Assembly: GCF_954871325.1 (NCBI RefSeq)
Contig: NC_088777.1
Location: forward strand, 23,475,366 to 23,539,365
Source of the DNA: Gordionus sp. m RMFG-2023
Lineage: Eukaryota; Nematomorpha; Gordioida; Chordodea; Parachordodidae
DNA length: 64,000 nt
Direction: 5' to 3'
The position numbers and the translations under genes were made by a program. Below the pieces are notes generated by a model. The model did no database searches. It was given only the letters and a program-made list of their open reading frames with translations, and was not told the origin of the DNA. This document shows, piece by piece, positions 26,001 through 38,000 of this stretch. Numbering within the stretch: position 1 is the first letter of the stretch; each line of letters begins with the position of its first letter.

Positions 26001-29000
26001 TTTAAAATTGATATTACCTTCATGATTTTGAAGGAATATTGCAAGTATTTCACTGGTATACAATTTATTAGAATCAAAAGGAAGTTTGAGCTATGATTAA
26101 GAATTAAAAAATATATTTAAAAAACGATTCTACTTTTAATCTTTTTATTAACCAAAGTAGTAATTCTTCCTGAGGATTGCCTTCTTTACATATATTTGGA
26201 TATATTTCTGAAAGATTCTCGATAATAGCTATGAATGTGGGATAAATATTAAATGAAAGAAAAAACATTGTAAATATCATATATATATATATATATTAAT
26301 AGCCATAGTTGTTAAAGTCATATAAAATGTGTTATGCAAGGAAATGTGTAAAGATAACTACTCCTACCCTAATGTTAAAAATATTCTTTTTGCATTGTCA
26401 TAAATTCTAATGTTAGGCAATATTTTTCTGGCTAAAATATTGAGTTAGCCGTTTTTAAAAATCGGCTCAAAACAAGCCGTTTAACAACACTAGATTCAAC
26501 AATAATAAAACTAGAATAAGTATTGAAAATTCCAACATAGTTGAATCATAGAGCAAATCTATAGGAGGTATGAATAAGAAGTCTGCAATGGATATTCTCT
26601 TTTCTGCTTCGACTAAGCGATGATAAATTTTAGGAGCATGTGAATAATTTTACGTTGAATTCGTTATCTGAAAAGCGATGGCAGTGTAAAATGGAGAGTT
26701 TAAAGGCCAACAGATATCAAATGGTCTAATAAATAATTCAGGAAAAACTAATTATCTGCGATATAGAAGCAATTTCATTGCTTATAGAATTAAAACATCT
26801 TTTTATTTGGTTTGATGTATTGAATGCAAGTGAATTTAGTAAGAAGGGTCATAGACGTCTAAGAAAATGGCTTTCAGAATTCCCTCGAATCAGCGAAAGA
26901 GCTTGTGGAAAAATTGTTGAGGAGTGCTTTTCTTTTGTTGTATACAATATTTAAATAATTTTTTATCCTAACAACCTTTATGATTCTATCATCTTCATTG
27001 ATATAATTTGTTCTTTTCGATTTATCTAATAGATATAGAAGTAACATATTTTCCAAAATTTGATATGATTCGGAATTTCATACATGCAGACTTAATCATG
27101 AAGTTTGCCAAACTTTTGAAAGCACTATTTAGAATGTTTAGGCCAATATGTAATGCTTAAATAATATACAACTTAGTTTATTCTTCAATATATTTGATAA
27201 ACATTTTAAAAAAATGTTAATAGTAAAATATGAAGACGACTAAAATAGTCAAACGAAGAATTTATAAACACTAAAGCATTTATAATAAAAAAATTGAATA
27301 CACGGAATATATAAATAATTATATTATTATAAAAATCAACTTTTTACCCTGATAATAAGTTAAATAGATTTGTGTGAAAATGTGATACCAATATAAGATA
27401 GATAGGTTACAGTAATATTGAAAACGATTATAATGGCGGAGAGCGATTGTTGTTTAAAACTAAGTACACCTTTACATTGAAAATAGAAAAGTTCAAATGC
27501 CGATCCCATATAGATTATAGCGTATTTGGGAAGAGTGCCGTTTTTTAATTTAATTTATAACAAATTTCTTATGTCGAAATTTGATTATAAAATGAAATGT
27601 GTCTATGTATGGTTTTAGATTTTTTTTACGTACAATTTAAATAGAAAATTTCCAAGATGATTATATAGAATTAGAAAATTAAGAAAGGATTTTAACAATT
27701 TAAAAGAAATGAAACCGATTTTAGTATAGATGTCAATATAAAAGTATATTTGATATCGAGGATCAAGATATAAACATGCATAGAATTCATCATTTTTTTA
27801 GCTTTAGCGCCCTTGATACTAAGGAAGAAACTAAAATATTGGTAAAATGTTGTATAAGTTTCTTTATTTCAATTGTGCACTAAGAAATAAAAGGAAATAA
27901 TCTTATATGCGTCTTTTTTTCAAAAAATAGGCTATACTTTTTATAATTATAAATTATCAGTAATATATATAATATATAGTAGACAACATTTACATAACTA
28001 GTCCATAATGGATTGAATACAAATTACAAAATATAATTAACTTATGCAGATATGATGGAAAACAATATTTTTTTATTTGCAAATAAATTTTAAAAAAATA
28101 TGGAAATGTTTTCCATCAAATCTACATGCCATTTATAAAATAAAAGCCTATATGAACCTTTTAAAAAATTATACAAGATCGGTTTGACTATCGCCTAACT
28201 TTTTATATAAACCCAGGCTTTCTATCCCGTCAATAAATCTTTATTAACTCTGCGCCCCCCCCTCCCATTACACATGAGCTAGCCAACACCTCTAATAATA
28301 GTTTATATACTTATACAACTAGTGCACAAGAACACCTGGTAAATAATTTCATCTTAACTTCATTGAAATGTTTGATACTATTAACATAATCTCTTTTGCA
28401 AATAAAAAGGCAAGGAGAATAAATATTTAAATTCCTATCGTTTCTAAAGATTATACAGGCCTATATACATGAAACATGCACTATATTAATTTTTATATGT
28501 TACTCATATTTATAAAATAAATTTTAGCATATTAAATGATTTAAGTTTTAATCAAAATGCAAAAAAATTATCAATAAGCTTAAATAAATTGTAGGTGGGG
28601 ATTTAGGTGGGTGAATTTGAAATTTTCGGGCGAAATGAGCAGAACAGACGTCTATTTATTAAATTCATAATAGTGCATATTTTATAAGTTTAAGTAAAAA
28701 CACATCAAAAAATTTTTTTTTAATATAGGGCGGGCAAGTTAAACAAAATTTTTAATAAAATGGGCCCCATAAGGCCTCTATGATCGAACCTTAAAAATAT
28801 TCTTTAGAGTTTTGATTCTTGTACATATTCTAAATTCTTCATTGCTCCCTGAAATTTAAGAATTCAATATTATAATGTGTATAAAATAGTATTATCACAT
28901 TCCACGGGTTGCTACCAACTGAGGTCTGCAAGACCCAGCCTTAAAAATTTTTGCCTAAGTTGCCCAGCTTGTTAAATTTTGGGTCTGACCCGGCCCAAAT

Positions 29001-32000
29001 TTTTAAAAAAAATTTCTTGTAGCCAGGATTAAAATTTTCTAAAAATTTGCCCGAAATTTGGCTTAAAATTTATGAAAAGTCAGACCCGTCCCTGATGGTT
29101 TAAAATTTACTAAAGGTACACCACAGCCCTATTTTTTTCCACAAATTTTCGGGCCATCAGATTTTTAATATCTAATCCATATCTACCCGGCCCTTCCCCC
29201 CAACCAATCCTACCTTCAGTCTCATCGTGGCAAGGGAGTGGTAATGTCTTTTGGCGGCTAATAGAGGTTTAAAAGGTTCCCTGTGGTGTGGGTCTAGAAT
29301 AGGATCACCGTCTCCACGATGAGGTGTAAAAACCACCTAACGGGGTTGATATCAGGAAGGGCACCCGATTGTAAAAACCTAGCTACAAAATTTCATGATA
29401 TTTAAATCAGAAGGAAAACTGGTCAATGGGTAACCTGGAAATCGCCATTAAATGGAGAAGAAAATTAAAATCCATATATAATTTTTTCTCTATATCTCGT
29501 GGATGGCCATCTATTTCTATAACAATCATTTTAAAATCATTGTGTTTGATATATCTGCACTGTATTTGTTAATGGATTATATATTAAATAACTTATTTAA
29601 TTTCTTGTTAATTAACTATATTATTTATCAGAGTTGTTAAAGTATCTAGATATAAAAATGTGATATCTGTATCTAGATAGATTTTTTAACAAGTATCTGT
29701 AACTATTTTAGATGTATCTGTATCTGTTTTTAGATGCATTTTGATATACTTTTATCTAAAGCTTTTTTATATTAAAAATAAAAATACTTGAATGCAAAAT
29801 TTATTTTATTTCATATATAAATATAATTTATATATATATTAAAAGTTATATATAAAAAAATATACATATAAATATTCATTAAATATTATGTCTGAGTTTA
29901 TTAATAAATCAGACAAATTTTGATATTAAAATCCATTTCATATCTGCCATTTTTATTTTCATTGAAATTGGTTGTATTTATTTTACTAATTTTAAAAAAT
30001 TATTTTAGATAAATATTAATAGTGATGAAGAGGAAGAAGTAATAATCAATAAATCATCAATCAGTGTTGTTAAACGACTCGTTTTGAGCCGATTTTAAAA
30101 AAGGCTAACTCAATATTTTAGCCGGTTAAATATTGTCTAAGCCTCGAAATTTCGATAGTATTTATCTAGACCGTTGTTCTTCTACAAACAAAATCTTCAG
30201 GCTGGGTGAAATATTGAGTTAGCGGTTTTCAAAAATCGCCTCAAAACGCACCGTTTAACAACACTAGCATCAACAAGTTCAGACTTTGTTTTTCCATGGC
30301 CAATATATAGAGCATATTTTAAAATAATATCTCAAAATAAAGAAAACAGATAATGCTTGCCATGTCTACCAAAAAATATGAAAATTAATGTTAGCATTTC
30401 CTCAACTTGCATTAAGTTTTACAATTGTAATTTAAAATTTTAAGAGAAAACATCAAGCATTGTTAATGAAAATAAAAAAGGGGAAGGAGAATAAATCTTT
30501 TTAAAAAATATTAGACTAGGCTCATCCATCGTCTACTTATATTTTTTGCCAAGAAACCTCAGACTATAACCCAAACTCCTTTAGTTAATTTAATAACTTC
30601 TTCTATTCTCTCCCAAAATCCTACCTTCAGCCTCATCGTGGCAGGGAAGTGGCAAGTCTTTTGGGGACTAATGGAGGTCTAAAAGGTTCCCTGTGATCTG
30701 GGTCTAGAATATGATCACCGTCTCCTCGACAGGGTGTAAAAACCACGAAGGGGTTGATGTCAGGAAGGGTATCCGATTGTAAAAACCTTGCTACAAAATT
30801 TCCCTATGGTTACACAAAGCATGGGCGGGGTACAATTGGGCCTCCTCATCCACCTACGACAAAAAGAAGGATGGGAAACCTGGTGGAACCACGATTCATG
30901 AAAATGAAACTTATGACGGGCATAAACGACCTAATAAGTGGAGAAACCAGTCTACGGGGGATCAAGTAAGGGTCGCGACATAGAATGTCGGGAGTATGAC
31001 GGGAAGAGTTAGAGAAGTGGTCGATGTATTGCATAAAAGGCATATGGATGTGTGCTGCATACAGGAGACCAGATGGAAAGGAAATGGCGCAAGAATAATT
31101 GGCAAGACTAGTGATAATTAAAATTCTTTTGACAAGGAAGTAATGATGGTAAGGCTAGAGTTGGGGTATTAATTGAGGAGAAATTAGTAGATAAAGAAGT
31201 CGAAGTGAGAAGGCTAGATAACCAGGTGATGGTTATCACGATGAGTTTTGGTAGAATGCTATATAATATTATCTCGGCATATGTTCCTCAGGTTAGAAGA
31301 AGTGAAAAAGAGAAAGATATATTTTGAGACAGTCTATTGGGAGGTGACATCGAGATTGGCAAATGAAGAGGGGATTATCCTGGCTGGTGATCTGATGGAC
31401 ATGTTAAGAGCGAGTAGTGAAGGTTATGAAGGAGTATATGGAGGAATCAGTTACGGCATGAGATATCTAGAAGAGGAGAGGATTTTAGTGATGCTATGGA
31501 TATGATTGTCTGTAATACAATGTTTAAGAAAGAATCAGAGAAACTGGTGTCTTATAAGTCGGGTAGTAAAAAAAAGTGCAGTGGATTATTTGTTATTAAG
31601 GAGATGTTAGATGTATAGTAAAAAAAGTGAAAGTGATACCGGGAGAGAAATGTATTAATCAGCATCGACTAGTTATAAGGGATCTTACTTTTAAAGGCGC
31701 CAGGATCACTAAAAGAAAGTTTGTGCTAAGGCTAAAGATTTGAAAATTGAAGAAGGAGAGTGCTAGAAGTCAATGACATAGGCGATAAGGGAGGCTGAGG
31801 TGACACAAGCATCTGGATAAATGACAAGTGGGAAGCCATGAAGAAATCCTTGGTGATGACAACTGAGGAGGCATGGGCCGCCTAGACATAAGGAGACTAG
31901 GTGGTGGAACCCGGAGGTAGCAAAAGCTGTAGATGAGAAACGGAGGTGTATCAAAGAATGGTATAATAGTAAAGAAAATAGTGATAACGATATTTACAAG

Positions 32001-35000
32001 ATGGCGAAAAGAAATGTTAAGAAATTCATAGCGAAGGCGCAAGAATAAAAAAGACAGGAGTTTGCTAAAGAAATGGAATAGGAAATGTGGTTTAAATGGC
32101 AGATGGCAAAAAAGAGGCAGGATGTGGTAGGTGTTAAATGTTTGAAAAATATGGAAGGAAAAATGGTGATTGATAGTAGATGTATTAAGAACACATGAAA
32201 AATCTATATGGAAGGACTTTTGACGAAGAAAATGAATGAGATAATAATATGATGAAATAAGTTTGGTTTTACATCGGGGAAAGGCACAACAGATGCAATT
32301 TTTGTGGTGAGACAAATACATATAGTATCATGAGAAAAAGAAACTGTATTATGCATTTGTTTTGGAGAAAGCATTTGACAGGGTGTGGCGTTAGGTTACT
32401 AGATGGGCCTTGAGAAAATCAGGTGTGGAAAAATGGTCGGTTATTGAAGTGATGGCAATGTATGTGGGAGCACAAAGAGCAGTATGGACGGATTATGGTG
32501 ATAGCGAAAGCTTTGAGGTGAAGGTAGGACTTTATCAGGGATCCATGCTGAGTCCATCATTATTTACCTTAGTAATGGATGTGGTGGCTAGAGAAATGCG
32601 TGAAGGACCTTCCTGGGAGTTATTATATGCAGATGACCTTGTATTAATGGCAAACAGTGAGGAAGAATTGAGGGATAAAATTAGTAAATGGAAGATGACT
32701 GTGGAAGCAAAGGGCCTGAAAATGAATGCATCAAAGACAAAGGTGATGATTGGTGGGGAAAATCTAAAGATAGAGGAATCCGGTAAGTGGCCGATTTATG
32801 TGGGAAGGAGTTGCTAGAAATATAATCCAATGCACCAGATGCCAGAAATGGGTACATAATAGATGTAGCGGGAAAAATAGAAGTCTGATGTTAGCAAGAA
32901 TGACCTTTATTTGTAAAACGTGCATAAAAGGGGTACATAGTAATGATAATGTGGAAAATGGTGGTCTGGATATTGGCAATGAGTAACCTTAGGAAAAGTA
33001 GATAAGTTTTGTTATTTGGGTGATAAGCTAAACACAGATGGTGGTGTAGATTCTGCTGTTGTTGCAAGGGTCAGACAGGCTTGGAAGAAGTTAAGAGAGA
33101 TGTAGTCTATTCTTACAAATAAAAAAGTCTCTCTGAAGTTAAAGGGGAAAGTTTATGTATGCTGTGTGAGGAGTTGTTTAGTTTATGGCAGCGAAACATG
33201 GGCAATGAATGCGACTCACGAAGCCAAATTAAAAAGAACAGAAATGAGGATGATTAGATGGATGTGTGGGGTATCTCTGAGAGAGAAAAACTAGAGGAAT
33301 TGCGAGCAAGATTGGGGTAATGCAACGAAATAGACTGATGGTTTGGACATGTGGAACTTATGACAAAAGATGACTGAGATGCACCTAGTGTTGTTAAACG
33401 GCTCATTTTGAGCCGATTTTTTAAAACGGCTAACTCAATATTTTAGCCAGAAAAATATTGCCTAAGTCTTGAGATTTCGATAATATATGCCTAGACCTTT
33501 GTTCCTTCTATGAGCAAAATCTTGAGGCTTGCAAAATATTTTTCTGGACGAAATATTGAGTTAGCCGTTTTTAAAAATCGGCTCAAAACGAGCCATTTAA
33601 CAACACTAGATGCACCTTGATGGAAGTAGGAGGATAAAGACCTAGAGGAAGGGTTAATATGATGTGGACAAATGTGACAACGGCAAATATGAAAAACATG
33701 AATCTTACAAATATTGATGCTCAGGACCGTCAAAAATGAAAAAGAAAAATCAGAGGGAAAACTGGCCTACCCAGGTAAACCTGGAAATCGCCATAAAACG
33801 GAGAAGAATAACTTCTTCAATTATAGCTGGCATTCAGTCATTTACAATTGTTGAAAATCCTTCATTTTTAAATATGATCAAAACATTAGCTCCACAAAAA
33901 AATATAATTTACCGACAGAGTAGTTGGTAGAATTTCCCAAAGATGGGAAAATGAAAAGAAAGAAATAATAAAATTTTTAATAGAACCATCGCTAATATGC
34001 ACAACATCAGATTGTTGGAGTGCCTATCGCCAGTATAGCTAACATTTAAATTTGTATAATAATTAATTAAGAACAAATTATTTGAGCAGTTTTAATGAAT
34101 GTTAATTTTTAGAACTGCACACTAAACAGATTCAACAAGTTTGGAAAGAAAAAATGTAGCATTGGCTTGTAAAATGATGACTGGTAGTCATACATATGAA
34201 AAATAGAAAGAATTTATAAGATATAGCAAAAGATTATTGCATTCAAAATAAAACTCAAAGATCATTACTGACAATGCCAAAAAAAATTTCAAAGCTTTTA
34301 TATTTATTATATGATTACTTATCTATTATAGAGTTTTCAAGTCAATTGAAAATACTAATGAATCCATGGATGGTCTAGAAGATGAGAAAACTGTTGTACC
34401 AATATCAAGTCTTTATACTATAGCTAAGGATTTTGGAATATCAAAATCATATAGTTTACTTACATCAATGTTGTGCCAGTCACATTGAATATTGTTGCCA
34501 CTGTGGATGCCAATAGAGCAATGCAGTTTAAGCAATATCAGATGGTGAAACTATAATTTTAATTATATTTAATATTTTACTCATTAGATACATTGTACAA
34601 CATAAGTTAAATGTTAAAAATACGGTATAGACAAAATAAATCTCCAATTTTAACTGAGATTATTAAAAAAATATTAGCCGTTATTTTATATATCTTAATA
34701 TAACCCGATGGAACTCTACATATAATAATTTGCAATTAATGTCAGTTATTAAAGCTCAAGGTCTTCAACTGATTGCAAAAAAATAACCTTTGAGAAAAAA
34801 CATATAATTTATATCTGATTTTTTTAAGTATACCAACAGCAGCATATGTGATTGTTAATAATGCTTTAAATTTTGATACTCAACAAATTTTAAATAATTT
34901 TTCCAAAAATGAATGTGGAGATTTAATATTTTTAAAGAATATCCTGATATAAAATTGTTATTCATAAAATATAACAACACTCCTTTCAAGCACCCTGATA

Positions 35001-38000
35001 GAAATACTTTTTAATGCAGCTAAATGTGTCTTTATGATATACGAGGGTGTCTGAATGACAAAAATTTTAAAAATATTTTATTACTAAAATCTAATAATTA
35101 TCTATAATAATTTAATCATATATATTATATTGGGTCATTCCATGTCAAATGAGCAAAAAAATCAAGATTTTTGGCCGACCCCTTTCAATTTCAATAAAAA
35201 GCGGTAGACTGGTTATATATGTTCCCATTAGATCATAAACGAAATTTTAGCGCATTAGCAATTATATTAGCGGAGATAATCGGGGTTAAAGGTCCAAAAA
35301 ACGTCTTTTTTTGCTTTTACTGATGTTAAATAATTAGTTTTTAATTTTTAACTAAATATGATCAAATATTGAATCTAATATCAATAGCTAAGTTAATAAT
35401 TGATAATTATGGCAAAAACATCAAAATTAATTTTTTTTAAAATATGGGTCATCTTATGGTCAGTTGAAAATTTGAAATTAATATTTCGAAATGAATATGA
35501 TCTCCAATTTTAAATTTTTTTAAGAAATATTATCCTTTTACTATTTTTTTAATAATTTCTTCAACAATTAGCATGGCTGGATATTTATTTAAAAAAATAT
35601 TGCTATTTTTATAATTTAAAAAAATAGATGGCGCTATATATAATAGTTTTAATATGTTAAAATTCATTTATTTATTGATTAAAAATATTTTAATGTATAA
35701 TATATCATAAAATTCGATTATATAACTTTGTAAACCTTATTCCCCTGAGATATTAGCAGGATAAAAAATTTTAATAATTTTTTTAATATTTCAATGTAAA
35801 TTAAAAATAATTAAAAAATCCGACTATCATGCGAACAAGAAAGCAGGATTAAAGGAGTGCAGGAAAATTATCAAGGGAAAAATCGAAAATCACATAATTA
35901 CCCGGCCAACCCCCCATTCCCCCCCCCAGACTAAGTCATACCCATCAAGACCAAGAATGTTATGAAATTGTCATTAACCAGAAAATTTCAAAGATTTTTA
36001 AAAAAATTTTAAGCAATATAAATAACAAAAAACTAACTAGTTATAAAATTTTAGGTATTAAATGAATTTGAGCATTCTCTATAAAATTTTTGATCAAAGT
36101 CTTTGAATTTTGAGCATATGTTTAACACTGAAAAAATTAATAAAAGTAAGTCAGCTGTTTTTATCTTTTCTTAAAATTATTAAAAATAAACTGATTAGCA
36201 AAATTAATTAGCGAATTTAATCGATAAATCACAGTTGCTAAAAATACAAATTGATTTCTTTAATATTTTTTCACAAACACCGATTCATTTCTTTAACATT
36301 TTTCTAATTTAAAAAAAACTAATTTTTTATATTTTTACTTGTAGTTAAAAATAAATAAATTTTTTAAATGAAACCTTTAAAAGATAAGCTAAAGTGTTGC
36401 AATCCACTGAATAAACCAAAACATAAAAATTTTTAAAAAAATTTAAGATCAGTTCTTCCATGGATGCTTAATATAAATAATGATTTATATCTTCAACAAA
36501 AAATATGTAATTCGTGCCGATACCAGTTAAGTAAAATTGGTCCACACATTCCCAAAGAATTTATATAACCAATAACCCATAATCAGGATGCTTTTGAATC
36601 GATTAATGAAACATTACACAATATTGGAGAATCACCAATTAAAAGAAAACGTTTAATGGAGAAAAAATATCCTAAAAATAAAATTCAAAAGATTGAAAAT
36701 CAATAAAGAGTAAGGTTTTAGAAATATCTGATTCCGAGAATGATAGTTCAATGAAAGAGGAAATTCTTATTATATTAAAGGATAACTTTGATAAATTATC
36801 AAAAAATTAACAATATCAAATTCTTACAATTTTGCCTCAAAGATGGAGTGTAAATAAAATTCAAAAGGAATTCAACGTAACATCATACATGGCAAGAAAA
36901 TCTAAAATGGTAAAAGAAAGTGGAATTCTTTCATTCCCAAAACATAAGGCAGGAAAGACACTAAACAAAAAAACATTTAAACTTGTCAAGGATTTTTATA
37001 GTTCTGATGAAATAAGCCGACTCATGCCTGAAATAAAAGATTGTGTATCTGTTAAAGGCGAGAAAGAACCAGTTCAAAAAAGACTTATATTAAATAATCT
37101 TAAAGAAATATTCACGATGTTTAAGGAAGAATACCCAAATATATCAATTGGATTCTCTAAATTTGCCGAACTTAGACCAAAAAGCTGTATTTTAGTTGGA
37201 GCTAGTGGCATACACACTGTTTGTGTCTGCGCTATTCATCAGAATGTGAAATTAATGACAAATGTAATAGCTGAAATTACAGCAGGAGAAGATTACTGTA
37301 TAAATTCTTAAAACTATCTTTTGGCGCAAATTATTTGCAATCCATCTCAGCCAAAATGTTATTTAACAAATTGTGATCAATGCCCTGGTATAGAATGTCT
37401 TAGGGGATAATTATACCAATTGTTTCAGAGAAATCGTATAGAATATGTCACGTTTAAACAATGGATCACGGTGGATAGAACAAATCTTAAAACTATTATA
37501 AAGTCCGTTGATGATTTCATCGATTATTTATTAGAAAAAGTTCAAATTTTACTGCGTCACTCGTTTATAGCTAAACAACAAAGTTTATTTTTGAAGAATT
37601 CCAAAGAAAATTTAAAAGATGGGGAATTTTTAACAATTCTAGATTATTCAGAGAATTATTCCTTCATTTTACAAGATGAAGTTCAGGAATTTCATTGGAA
37701 CAACGTGCAGGTTACTATACATCCATTTGTAGCATATTATAAATCTGGAGAAGAATTAAAAAATATAAATTTTATTATTTTATCCAAATTTAATTCTAAA
37801 CCAGAAAAAATAATATATTTTTCAGATGGAGCCGCGTCTCAATACAAGAATCGCAAAAATTTTCTGAACATATGCCTTCATAAATACGATTTTAATATTC
37901 CTGCCGAATGGCATTTCTTTGCCACTGCTCACGGCAAAAATGCATGTGACGGTATTGGAGGAACTGTCAAAAGATAAGATGTCAAAGCTAGTCCTCAAAG

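Larger units (their letters stand above)
30604..33806 (+). mobile_element. APE-type LINE, nearly full length, defective
   Basis: A non-LTR retrotransposon of about 3.2 kb (2.98 kb without the MITE inside it), flanked by a perfect 12-bp duplication, AATAACTTCTTC (30592-30603 and 33807-33818). Order: 5' untranslated region (to about 30950), apurinic-type endonuclease (about 30975-31700: CCIQETRWKGNGAR, IISAYVPQ, YKSGSKK-VDY), and reverse transcriptase (about 32260-32800: FGFTSGKGTTDAIF, AFDRVW, VGLYQGSMLSPSLF, and LLYADDLVLMANS with the YADD box at about 32625). These are followed by a cysteine-rich motif (IQCTRCQKWVHNRCSG, 32820-32870) and a C-terminal domain (WAMNATHEAKLKRTEMRMIR). Numerous frameshifts and stops show it is dead. 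It is inserted in the outer hAT transposase. Confidence 0.85.

Noticed and set aside
31770-32321. 183-codon minus-strand open frame
   Set aside because: It lies exactly antisense to the LINE endonuclease/RT region and has biased, low-information composition; it is a shadow of the LINE.
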